64,000 nucleotides of DNA from Streptomyces sp. NBC_01429. GTDB taxonomy: Bacteria > Actinomycetota > Actinomycetes > Streptomycetales > Streptomycetaceae. Of this stretch, positions 7,803 through 15,251 are shown one piece after another. A model generated the notes under the pieces. The model searched no databases. It was not told the origin of the DNA and worked only from the letters and a program-made list of their open reading frames with translations. Made by a program: the position numbers and the translations under genes. Each line of letters starts with the position of its first letter. Within the stretch, counting starts at the first letter, position 1. The DNA lies in NCBI RefSeq assembly GCF_036231945.1, contig NZ_CP109599.1, positions 4,868,501-4,932,500 on the forward strand, written 5' to 3'.

Positions 7803-7970
7803 CTACTTGATCACCTCGACCTTTTTGTCCCCGGCGAGCACCGTGGTGACGGAGGCCGTGGTGCCGGAGGCCGTGGTGGCGGAGGCTTCTCCGGCGACGG
7901 TGAGGGCGAGCGAGAGAAGGATCGCGGAGGCCAGGACGACCCTGACCGTCTGGCGCGTGCGAGGTTTCAT
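7803..7970 (-). CDS. small exported peptide, 55 residues
   Basis: A reverse-strand gene with a strong AAGGAG site 7 bases before the ATG at 7970. The N terminus MKPRTRQTVR is positively charged, followed by the hydrophobic segment VVLASAILLSLALTVAG and a plausible signal-peptidase site after EASA. The predicted mature part is only about 25 residues: Thr/Ser-rich, then LAGDKKVEVIK. It has no Cys, so it is neither a lipoprotein nor a disulfide-rich peptide. I do not recognise a family. It converges on the tsaD operon end. Signal, start codon and ribosome site together make a real gene likely. Confidence 0.6.
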   Translation of the reverse strand: MKPRTRQTVRVVLASAILLSLALTVAGEASATTASGTTASVTTVLAGDKKVEVIK

Positions 7971-8007
7971 CCGGTACTCCTTGGCTCCTGGGGCGGTGTC
8001 GACATCC

Positions 8008-8160
8008 TCATGATGCGTCAGGAAGCGGGGAGTTGGCGACGATTTCGGGTGAACCGCCCCTGAGCAGCAGGCCGTCGATGATCGCTCCGAGCTGCTCGGT
8101 GACGTCGTACGTGTCCGACAGCTCGTCCCGGCGGGGTGCCAGTTCGGTCAGGTGCGGCAC
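8008..8160 (-). pseudogene. C-terminal fragment of an unrecognised gene
   Basis: Reverse-strand frame ending at a TGA at 8008-8010. About 50 codons read VRHLTELAPRRDELSDT followed by YDVTEQLGAIIDGLLLRGG and a short tail. Codon use is typical of coding DNA, but the upstream part runs into sequence that reads well only on the opposite strand, so the 5' part of the gene appears lost. No family was recognised. A short intact gene starting at a GTG near 8155 cannot be excluded. Confidence 0.35.
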
Positions 8161-8323
8161 CACCCCCGCCGCCCCGGCCACGGGGTACGCCCGTGCCTAC
8201 GGCGTGGCGGCGCTGCTGCTGGTCGCGGCCTCGGCGGTCGCGGCGGCGCTGCTGCCACGGAAGCGGCCGGACCGCGCCCCGCGTCAGTCCGCCAGGAGCA
8301 CGGCGGTGTCGAGCGACGGGTAG
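8157..8323 (+). pseudogene. C-terminal fragment of a membrane transporter (MFS-like)
   Basis: On the forward strand the frame reads PATGYARAYGVAALLLVAAS then AVAAALLPRKRP, one hydrophobic helix with a short basic tail. This is what the last transmembrane helix and cytoplasmic end of DHA2-type MFS exporters look like. There is no upstream remainder of the transporter, so it is a remnant. The true gene end is uncertain: the frame stays open into the convergent Uma2 gene. Confidence 0.35.
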
Positions 8324-8904
8324 GGACCCGGCAGCGGAAGCGGGCGGCCCAGCTCGACTTCCACCTTGGTGGCGTAGTGCGCGGCGTCCCTGCCGCTCTC
8401 CGGTACCGGGTCGGAGAAGGCGTACGCCTTGGCCTCCTGGCGGTGGATGAGCACGTAGACGGGGATGCCCGCAGCCGCGTAGCTGCGGTACTTGGGGCCG
8501 GAATCCGTCTCGTGATTGCTGGAGGTGACCTCCCCGACCAGGGCGAGCAGGTCGATCGGGTACCAGCCCTTGTACGCCTTGCGGTACGCCTCATCCATAT
8601 CGGTCGGGGTGCGGTGCATGACGTAGAAGTCGGGGATGGTGAGGGCGAGGGTGCGCTCGTTCCTGAGCCCGGTGCGGAAGCCGTTGCCGATGCCGGCCAG
8701 ATCGATTCCCGCCGCACGGAGCTGGAACGAAAGTTCGAACGCGCCGTGGTTGTGACTGTGGTCCGGTTGCGGTGGCACGACCACCATCCCCTCGAAGTAC
8801 TCGGGCCGAATCGGCGTCTCCGACGCCTCCTCGATCGCGATCAGTAGATCGATGGGGTCCTGGCTCGGCTTGGCCACCGGCTCCATGATGGGATCGGCGC
8901 TCAT
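8284..8904 (-). CDS. Uma2 family (DUF820) putative endonuclease
   Basis: A 206-residue protein of the Uma2/DUF820 family, a PD-(D/E)XK nuclease-like group very common in streptomycetes and cyanobacteria. It contains RPEYFEGMVVV, the acidic PDFYVMHR strand, and LLALVGEVTSSNHETDSGPK followed by YRSYAAAGIPVYVLI, with the E...D...K positions expected for such a nuclease site. The ATG at 8904 has GGGAGG upstream. No partner gene is adjacent, and its cellular role is unknown. Confidence 0.85.
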   Translation of the reverse strand: MSADPIMEPVAKPSQDPIDLLIAIEEASETPIRPEYFEGMVVVPPQPDHSHNHGAFELSFQLRAAGIDLAGIGNGFRTGLRNERTLALTIPDFYVMHRTPTDMDEAYRKAYKGWYPIDLLALVGEVTSSNHETDSGPKYRSYAAAGIPVYVLIHRQEAKAYAFSDPVPESGRDAAHYATKVEVELGRPLPLPGPYPSLDTAVLLAD

Positions 8905-9153
8905 CGCAGTCCTCCCTGTCTCTGTTGCCAGGCTAGCCCGTCTCGGGTGCCCCGACCGGATGCTGGAGCAGACGCGCACATGCCCACAGCACTTTCGAAG
9001 AAATTCCCCCGAAGGGTGTCGTGCTGCTCCCGCGCCCTGGTGACTCCCCCCCCTGTGCCCCCTGTCGTACTGCCAGGCACTGGAGCCCCACACGTCACTC
9101 CCCCATCTCCTATCCTCGTGCGGACGCAATGCCTGGGGTTTGAGGGAGCATCC

Positions 9154-10950
9154 ATGGACGGTTTGAATCCGGATGATCCGGGCTGGATCGGCAGCTACCG
9201 ACTGCTCGGCAGACTCGGTGAGGGCGGCATGGGGCGGGTCTATCTGGCGCGTTCCGAGCGCGGCCGTACGGTCGCGGTCAAGGTCGTCCGGGAAGAACTG
9301 GCCCGCAAGCCCGACTTCAGGCGGCGCTTCACGCTGGAGGTGAACGCGGCGCGGCGGGTCGGCGGGGAGTGGACGGCGCCCGTGCTGGACGCCGATACGG
9401 ACGCGCCGACGCCGTGGGTCGCCACCGGTTACGTCGCCGGGCCCTCGCTCACCGAGGTGGTGGACGTCCAGTACGGACCGCTGCCCCGGAAGTCCCTGCG
9501 CGCGCTGGCGATCGGGCTCATACGCGCGCTCCAGGCCATCCACGGCGCGGGACTCGTGCACCGCGATCTCAAGCCTTCGAACGTCCTGGTGACGATCGAC
9601 GGGCCCCGCGTCATCGACTTCGGCATCGCGCGCACCCTCGACACGGCGGCGCAGTCCGGCGACGGACTCACCGGAACGGGCGCCCTCGTGGGGTCGCCGG
9701 GTTACATGTCGCCCGAGCAGGTGCGCGGGGAGCGGGTGTCGTTCGCGAGTGACGTCTTCTGCCTGGGCGCCGTACTGGCGTACACGGCGACGGGACGGCT
9801 GCCCTTCGGCACCGGCGAGGGCGGGATCCACTCGCTGCTCTTCCGGATCGCGGAGGAGGAGGCGGACCTCACGGGGATTCCCGAGCCCTGGGGAGAGCTG
9901 ATCGCGTCCTGCCTCGCGAAGGACGCGGCCCAACGCCCTTCACTGGAGGCGCTGTTGGCGTCCATCGAGGGTGCGGCGGACGCGGACGGCGTGCCCGGCG
10001 CCGCTCCGGGCGCCGCGTCCGGTGGCGCGTGGCTGCCGGGCGAGGTGCTGGCGGCGCTGGGCAGGCACGCCGTGGGGCTCCTGGACAGTGAGGATCCGGA
10101 AGGCCACGTACTCGCCGGGAGCGCGACGAGGCCCGGGCCGGCGGCAGCAGCGACAGCGGCAGCGGGGGCGGGAGCCGTGCCCGTGGCGGGCTTCGGGCCG
10201 CCCCTCGCGTACGTCCCGTCGACGCCGCCCCCGTGGCACAGCCCTGCGCCGGGCGGCTTCCAGGCCCCGGCCCCCGCCGCGTACACCCCCTTCCCGCCGC
10301 CCGCCCGCTCGGCCCGAGCCCTCTCGGTGGCCCTGACCATCCTGCTCTGCCTGTTCGTACTGCCCCTGCTGCTGCGGGGCTTCGTCCTCGCTGTCGCCTA
10401 CAGCCGTCTCGGGGCGCAGGACAGCATGTCTTCCCCCGACGCCATCGGGGACTTCGCGGACCTGAGGTTCGCGACGATGGCGTCCGAAGGTCTCAACATG
10501 CTGATGGGCGTGGTGGTGGCGACCATGTGGCTGTTCTGGTTCCAGCGCACGCGGTTCAACGCCGAGTCCTTCGCGCCGGGGCGCCTCCGCTACGCGTCGG
10601 GGCTGGCGTCCGGTTCCTGGTTCATCCCGATCGTCAACCTCTACATGCCCAAGCGGATCGCGGACGACATCTGGACGGCGACGACCGGCCGGCCGACGGG
10701 TGATCAGCGGTGGCGGCTGCACACCTGGTGGTGGCTCTGGCTCGGCTACCTCGTGGTGTCCGCGATCGACTCGATCAGCAGCTGGTACGACGGCACCTTC
10801 GTCGTCGAAGCCACGGACAGCATCGTCACCGCGCAGTTCAGTAACCTCCTCGGCATCGTCTCCACCGTGCTGGCCATCCTCTTCGTGACCCGGCTCACCA
10901 CCCTCCAGCAGGCCCGCATCGCGGGCCATGCCCGGGGGCTGTCCTGGTAG
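9154..10950 (+). CDS. serine/threonine protein kinase with DUF4328 membrane domain
   Basis: A 598-residue Hanks-type kinase. The Gly loop is LGEGGMGRVYLA, the ATP lysine is K43 (VAVKVV), the catalytic loop is HRDLKPSN with D138, the DFG is at D155, and the activation segment contains GSPGYMSPEQ. After a Pro/Ala-rich linker (about residues 280-385) comes a hydrophobic domain with about four membrane segments that matches DUF4328 (LRFATMASEGLNM, SWFIPIVNLYMP). This places the kinase at the N terminus in the cytoplasm. There are no extracellular PASTA repeats. The ATG at 9154 has GAGGGAG upstream; longer upstream frames lack one. Confidence 0.92.
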   Translation: MDGLNPDDPGWIGSYRLLGRLGEGGMGRVYLARSERGRTVAVKVVREELARKPDFRRRFTLEVNAARRVGGEWTAPVLDADTDAPTPWVATGYVAGPSLTEVVDVQYGPLPRKSLRALAIGLIRALQAIHGAGLVHRDLKPSNVLVTIDGPRVIDFGIARTLDTAAQSGDGLTGTGALVGSPGYMSPEQVRGERVSFASDVFCLGAVLAYTATGRLPFGTGEGGIHSLLFRIAEEEADLTGIPEPWGELIASCLAKDAAQRPSLEALLASIEGAADADGVPGAAPGAASGGAWLPGEVLAALGRHAVGLLDSEDPEGHVLAGSATRPGPAAAATAAAGAGAVPVAGFGPPLAYVPSTPPPWHSPAPGGFQAPAPAAYTPFPPPARSARALSVALTILLCLFVLPLLLRGFVLAVAYSRLGAQDSMSSPDAIGDFADLRFATMASEGLNMLMGVVVATMWLFWFQRTRFNAESFAPGRLRYASGLASGSWFIPIVNLYMPKRIADDIWTATTGRPTGDQRWRLHTWWWLWLGYLVVSAIDSISSWYDGTFVVEATDSIVTAQFSNLLGIVSTVLAILFVTRLTTLQQARIAGHARGLSW

Positions 10951-10990
10951 ACCCGCCGCATCCGCCGAGGACGTTCTGCCCGGGGCGCGT

Positions 10991-11878
10991 TCAGCCCGTG
11001 GCGACCACTTCCTCCAGGACCGAGCGGATCGGCACGGTGTCCCGCCCGAGCAGGTCCGTGAGCGTGGGCCCGGTGGCGGCGAACTCGCCGCGCCGGGACG
11101 CGTGGAACATGCCCAGCAGCAAGGCCGCATGATCCTCGGGCACGCCGTGCCCGACCAGGCCGGCCGTCCACTCGGCGTCGTCGGCGACGACCCGGCGGAT
11201 GGTGCGTCCGGTCAGGTCGCCGAGGATGCCGGCGATGTCTTCCAGGTCGAGCGCGTCCGGCGCGGTCAGCGGCGGGGTCGCGCCGTCGAACCGGCCCTCG
11301 AACCGGCCCTCGAACCGGCCTTCGTCCGCGAGGATGACCGCCGTCGCCTCCGCGAGGTCGTCGTGTGCGGTCCACGACACCGGCCCGTCGGCCGGGGCGA
11401 CCAGTTCACCGGTCCGGAGCGCCTGGCCGAGGAGGAGCGGGATGGTGCTCGCGTAGTACCCGTTGCGCAGGGCCGTGAACGGTGTGCCCGTCCCCGCGAG
11501 GTACCGCTCGGTGGCGGCGTGGTCGGGCATCGGGGCGAAGAGGGAGTCGGCGCTCGCGCCCTGGTGACTCGTGTACAGAACACGCTTGGCCCCGGCCGCT
11601 ATGGCCGCGTCGGCGGCCGCCGTGTGATGAGCGATCGCGGCAGGGCCGGTGGTGTACGTCGAGACGACGAGCACATGGGTGGCGCCCTCGAACGCCTCGG
11701 AGAGGGAGTCGGGGTCCGCGAAGTCTCCGCGCCGTACCCGGACGCCGCGCGCGGCGAGGCCGGCGGCGCTGTCCGTGTTGCGCACGCTCACACCGATCCG
11801 GTCCGCGGGGATCCGATCGAGCAGCCGCTGAACGGTCCTGGAGCCGAGCTTGCCGTTCGCGCCGGTGACGATGATCAT
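10991..11878 (-). CDS. NmrA/SDR-type NAD(P)-binding oxidoreductase (QorB-like)
   Basis: The 295-residue protein has the Rossmann motif TGANGKLGSRTV at the N terminus, RRGDFADPDSL, and VLYTSHQGA in place of the SDR catalytic region, and RNGYYAST, all typical of NmrA-like quinone oxidoreductases of the QorB/azoreductase type. A short EGRF repeat lies around residue 190. It is divergent from a TetR regulator, which probably controls it in response to an electrophile or dye-like compound; the true substrate is unknown. Confidence 0.88.
   Translation of the reverse strand: MIIVTGANGKLGSRTVQRLLDRIPADRIGVSVRNTDSAAGLAARGVRVRRGDFADPDSLSEAFEGATHVLVVSTYTTGPAAIAHHTAAADAAIAAGAKRVLYTSHQGASADSLFAPMPDHAATERYLAGTGTPFTALRNGYYASTIPLLLGQALRTGELVAPADGPVSWTAHDDLAEATAVILADEGRFEGRFEGRFDGATPPLTAPDALDLEDIAGILGDLTGRTIRRVVADDAEWTAGLVGHGVPEDHAALLLGMFHASRRGEFAATGPTLTDLLGRDTVPIRSVLEEVVATG
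11285..11324. repeat. 12-bp tandem repeat in the QorB-like gene
   Basis: About three copies of a CCGGCCCTCGAA unit encode an EGRF repeat in the reverse-strand oxidoreductase. In frame. Confidence 0.8.
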
Positions 11879-11914
11879 GTTCCACCTCGTGTTATCCCTG
11901 GAAACTCGACGATG

Positions 11915-11927
11915 CTATCGATGATAG
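11915..11927. promoter_or_regulatory. inverted repeat between oxidoreductase and TetR genes
   Basis: CTATCGATGATAG has perfect 5-bp arms (CTATC/GATAG) around GAT. It lies 36 bases upstream of the QorB-like start and 34 bases upstream of the TetR ATG, where an autoregulatory TetR operator is expected. The surrounding 60 bases are unusually AT-rich. Confidence 0.45.
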
Positions 11928-11949
11928 AACATTGTTAGCGGTTATGCGT

Positions 11950-11955
11950 TATCGT
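11950..11955 (+). promoter_or_regulatory. candidate -10 element of the TetR gene
   Basis: TATCGT ends 6 bases before the ATG at 11962, and no ribosome binding site is present. Transcription could begin at the start codon. Confidence 0.35.
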
Positions 11956-11961
11956 TGGAAC

Positions 11962-12741
11962 ATGGTGGAGACACGACCCGGAGATATCGGCAGACGCGAG
12001 ACGCGGGCGACGCTTGTGGAGGTCGCGGCGAGGCTCCTGAGCGAGCAGGGTGCGGCCGCCGTCACCACCCGGGCCGTCGCCCAGGCGGCGGGCGCGCAGG
12101 CACCGACGATCTACCGGTTGTTCGGGGACAAGGACGGCCTGCTCGACGCCGTCGCGGAACACGTCTTCGCCGCCCATGTCGCCGGTAAGAAGCGCGCCGA
12201 GGACAGCGGCGACCCGATCGAGGACCTTCGGGCGGGGTGGGACGTGCATGTCGGCTTCGGCCTGGCCAACCCGGCGCTGTTCGGCCTTCTCACGGATCCC
12301 GGCCGGGGCGCCCGTTCACCGGCTGTGGCCGCCGGCCTGGAGGTCCTGCGGGCTCGCGTGCGCCGCGTCGCGGCGACCGGCCGGCTCCGCGTCTCGGAGC
12401 GCCGCGCCGTCGAGCTGATTCACGCCGCCGGTACCGGTGCCGTGCTCGCCCTGCTCGCCATGGAGCCGCAGGACCGGGACCTCGGCCTCGGCGACGCGAT
12501 GTACGAGGCGGTGACGCGGTCGATCCTGACCGAAGCGCCGACGCCCGCGCCCGTATCCGACTCCGTATCCGCGCCCGCGCCTGTATCCGCGCCCGCGCCC
12601 GCCCCCGGGTCCGGGGCCGCCGAGGACGGCACGGCCGCGGCCGCCGTCGCGTTCCGGACCGTCGTACCCCGGCTTCCGACGCTGACCGCCGTCGAGCGCG
12701 CGCTCATGTCCGAGTGGCTGGACCGGGCCATCGGCCGCTGA
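11962..12741 (+). CDS. TetR family transcriptional regulator
   Basis: The helix-turn-helix lies at about residues 20-60: GAAAVTTRAVAQAAGAQAPT then IYRLFGDKDGLL. The protein is about 259 residues, longer than most TetR proteins, because of an Ala/Pro/Val-rich insert of repeated APAPVS units near residues 190-220. The ATG at 11962 is chosen because a -10-like TATCGT lies 6 bases upstream; ATG 11944 and TTG 11932 are alternatives. Divergent from the QorB-like gene, with inverted repeats between, so it probably represses that gene and itself. Confidence 0.88.
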   Translation: MVETRPGDIGRRETRATLVEVAARLLSEQGAAAVTTRAVAQAAGAQAPTIYRLFGDKDGLLDAVAEHVFAAHVAGKKRAEDSGDPIEDLRAGWDVHVGFGLANPALFGLLTDPGRGARSPAVAAGLEVLRARVRRVAATGRLRVSERRAVELIHAAGTGAVLALLAMEPQDRDLGLGDAMYEAVTRSILTEAPTPAPVSDSVSAPAPVSAPAPAPGSGAAEDGTAAAAVAFRTVVPRLPTLTAVERALMSEWLDRAIGR

Positions 12742-12773
12742 GCCCGCGCGCACTCAGCGGCCGGCGGCCCGGC

Positions 12774-13748
12774 TCAGCGCTTCTTCGCCAGTCCGTGCGC
12801 CGCCGCCCAGGCGTTCGCGACGTCCTCCGGGTCCTTCTTGTCCTTGTCGACCCGGCGGTTCAGCTCGGTGAGGTCCTCCGTCGTGAGCGCCCCGCCCAGC
12901 CGCGCCAGGGCCTTGCGGACCGTCGAGTCGGCCTTGCGGTCGGCTATCAGCGGGACGACGTGCTGGCCCGGCACGAGGTTCTTGGGGTCGGTGAGGACGA
13001 CCCAGCCCTCGGCGGCGATGTCGGTGTCCGTGGTGAAGAGGTTGGCGACATCCACATCGCCCTTCTTCAGCGCGCCCTTGACCAGCGGCCCGGAGGAGTC
13101 GAGCGACTTGAACTCCTTGAACTCGACTCCGTACACCTCCTTGAGCCCGACGACCCCCACGACCCGCTTCTTCACCTCGGGCGCCGCCCCGATGACCAGC
13201 TTGCCGTTCTGCTTCTTCAGATCGGCGAGGGAGACGAGCCCGTATTTGGCGGCGGTCTCCCGGGTGACGGCGAAGGCGTCGGAGTCCTCGGCCCTGCCGT
13301 ACGGGAGGATCTGGAGCCCGGCGGGCAGGGCGACGGCGAGGGCGTTCTGCATCTCGCCCTCCTCCGTGGCGGTGGCCTTCGGCGAGAGGTAGTGGAGCAG
13401 CGCGCCCTGGTACTCCGGGAGGAGGTCGATGTCGCCGCCCTTGAGGGCGGGGATGAGGATCTCGCGGGTCCCGAGGTTGGGGCGGACCTTCGTCTTCACG
13501 CCTGCCGCGCCGAGGACGGCGGCGTAGAGGTGGCCCAGGATCTGGTTCTCGGTGAAGTTGGCGGTGCCGATGGTGACGCCGCCCGCGCTGGAACCGCCGC
13601 CCGTGCCCCCGCCGCCGCCCTGGCCGTCCAGGGAGGTGATGCCGCCGCCGCACGCGGCGAGCACGGGTACGGAGGCGGTGGCCAGCAGGCCGCCGAGCAG
13701 CGCGCGGCGGGGGAGGGCGGAGTGCTTCGGTGAACTCGGTGCGTTCAT
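12774..13748 (-). CDS. ABC transporter substrate-binding lipoprotein (OpuC/ProX type)
   Basis: A 324-residue lipoprotein. The N terminus carries twin arginines (PRRALLGG), a hydrophobic stretch and the lipobox VLAAC. The mature part has the OpuAC/ProX signature TIGTANFTENQILGHLYA and DLLPEYQGALLHYL, which are typical of glycine betaine/choline/quaternary amine binding proteins. It is the last gene of a four-gene transporter operon and follows the permease by 112 bases. The ligand is not certain; see the neighbouring lyase for an alternative to betaine. Confidence 0.92.
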   Translation of the reverse strand: MNAPSSPKHSALPRRALLGGLLATASVPVLAACGGGITSLDGQGGGGGTGGGSSAGGVTIGTANFTENQILGHLYAAVLGAAGVKTKVRPNLGTREILIPALKGGDIDLLPEYQGALLHYLSPKATATEEGEMQNALAVALPAGLQILPYGRAEDSDAFAVTRETAAKYGLVSLADLKKQNGKLVIGAAPEVKKRVVGVVGLKEVYGVEFKEFKSLDSSGPLVKGALKKGDVDVANLFTTDTDIAAEGWVVLTDPKNLVPGQHVVPLIADRKADSTVRKALARLGGALTTEDLTELNRRVDKDKKDPEDVANAWAAAHGLAKKR

Positions 13749-13860
13749 GGCTTCGTCCTTGCTTCGGCTTTCCGGGCGGGCGTTACGGCGGTACGGCGGT
13801 ACGGCGGCGATGCCGCGTTACGGCGGCGGTCGGCGGCGGCGCTCCGGCGGCGGCACGCGC

Positions 13861-14529
13861 TCACGCCGCCGCGCGGCGGTGGCGGAACAGAACGCGCTGG
13901 AGCCCCGAGAGCGCCAGGTCCAGCACGACCGCCACCACCGCGACCAGCACCGCGCCGCCCAGCACCTGCACCAGGTCGCGCTGCGCCAGCCCGTCGAAGA
14001 CGTACCGGCCGAGCCCGCCGAAGCTGACGTACGCGGCGATGGTCGCCGTCGCCACCACCTGGATCAGCGCGAGCCGCAGCCCGGTCATGATCAGCGGGAG
14101 CGCGAGCGGGATCTCCACCCGCAGCAGCACCTGGTGGCCGCGCATGCCCTGGCCGCGCGCAGCGTCCTTGACCTCCGGGTCGACGGCGGTCATCCCGGCG
14201 TACGTGTTGGTCACGACGGACGGCACGGCCAGGGCGACCAGCGCCACGTACACCGGGGTCATCGACAGCCCGCCGGCCAGGAAGACCAGCACGACCAGTC
14301 CCACCGTCGGCAGCGCCCGGCCGAAGGAGGCCAGGTTGATCGCGACGAACGCGCCCCGGCCCGTATGGCCGATGAGCAGTCCGACGGGCAGCGCGATGGC
14401 GGCGGCGATGAGGGTCGCGAGCAGCGAGTACTGGAGATGTTCCGCGATGCGGTGGCCGATGCCGTCGGGGCCCGTCCACTGCTCGCCGGCGACCAGCCAG
14501 GAGCCGAGGTTCTTGAAGAGTTCGTACAT
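13861..14529 (-). CDS. ABC transporter permease (ProW/OpuCB type)
   Basis: A 222-residue BPD_transp_1 permease with about five to six membrane helices. The ABC-contact loop reads DPEVKDAARGQGMRG with downstream ALPLIMTGLRLALIQV. The N terminus resembles OpuCD-type permeases (HLQYSLLATLIAAAIALPVG). It starts 5 bases after the stop of the other permease, so the two are co-translated and likely form a heterodimer. Confidence 0.92.
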   Translation of the reverse strand: MYELFKNLGSWLVAGEQWTGPDGIGHRIAEHLQYSLLATLIAAAIALPVGLLIGHTGRGAFVAINLASFGRALPTVGLVVLVFLAGGLSMTPVYVALVALAVPSVVTNTYAGMTAVDPEVKDAARGQGMRGHQVLLRVEIPLALPLIMTGLRLALIQVVATATIAAYVSFGGLGRYVFDGLAQRDLVQVLGGAVLVAVVAVVLDLALSGLQRVLFRHRRAAA

Positions 14530-14534
14530 GGCGG

Positions 14535-15251
14535 TCAGCCCTTCCCGCTCGTCCGGGGGCGCGTCGTCCGGGGGCGCGTCGTGCGGAGCCGCGTCGTCCG
14601 GGGGCGCCTCGTGCGGGGGCGCCTCGTCCAGGGGGTCAGCACGTACTGCACCGTCACCAGCAGCGCGTCCGCGACCAGCGCCAGCAGCAGGGTCAGGAAG
14701 ATCCCGGCCACCACGGGGGTGGGGAAGTTGCGCTGGAAGCCGTCGGTGAACAGCTGGCCGAGCCCGCCGTCACCGATGTACGTGGCGACGCTGACCAGCG
14801 AGATCGACATGACGGTGGCGATCCGCACCCCCGCCATGATCACCGGCAGCGCGAGCGGCAGCTCGACGGTCAGCAGCGTGCGCAGCGGGCGCGTGCCCAT
14901 CGCGACGGCGGCCTCGCGGGCCTTGGCGGGCACGGAGTCGAGACCCTCGACGGTGTTCCGCAGCAGGACGACGAGGGTGTAGATCGTCAGACCGATCACG
15001 GTCGTGGTCCTGGTCAGCCCCGAGACGGGCAGCAGGAGCACGAAGACCGCGATCGAGGGGATGGTGAACAGGACGTTCGACATCCCGAGGAGCAGCCCGC
15101 GCAGCGGGCGGACCCGGTGGGCGAGAACGGCCAGCGGGAGGGAGATCAGCAGGCCGAGGACGACGGCGGTCAGGGCGGCCTGGAGGTGGCTGAGGGTGAG
15201 CGTGGTGAGATCGCCCGCGTGATCGGAGATCCAGGACCAGTCGACGGTCAT
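14535..15251 (-). CDS. ABC transporter permease (ProW/OpuCB type) with Arg/Thr/Pro repeat tail
   Basis: A 238-residue permease. The loop VPAKAREAAVAMGTRPLRT is the EAA motif that contacts the ATPase, followed by ALPVIMAGVRIATVMSIS. Its ATG overlaps the stop of the ATPase gene as ATGA. After the last helix (VTVQYVL) the protein ends in a strongly basic tail of about 28 residues made of RPRTT-like repeats, encoded by a 15-bp tandem repeat. The tail is not part of the family and is probably a recent expansion on the cytoplasmic side. Confidence 0.92.
   Translation of the reverse strand: MTVDWSWISDHAGDLTTLTLSHLQAALTAVVLGLLISLPLAVLAHRVRPLRGLLLGMSNVLFTIPSIAVFVLLLPVSGLTRTTTVIGLTIYTLVVLLRNTVEGLDSVPAKAREAAVAMGTRPLRTLLTVELPLALPVIMAGVRIATVMSISLVSVATYIGDGGLGQLFTDGFQRNFPTPVVAGIFLTLLLALVADALLVTVQYVLTPWTRRPRTRRPRTTRLRTTRPRTTRPRTSGKG
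14551..14640. repeat. 15-bp tandem repeat, six units, in permease gene
   Basis: Six imperfect copies of GTCCGGGGGCGCGTC (forward strand) encode the Arg/Pro/Thr tail of the reverse-strand permease. In frame. Confidence 0.88.
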
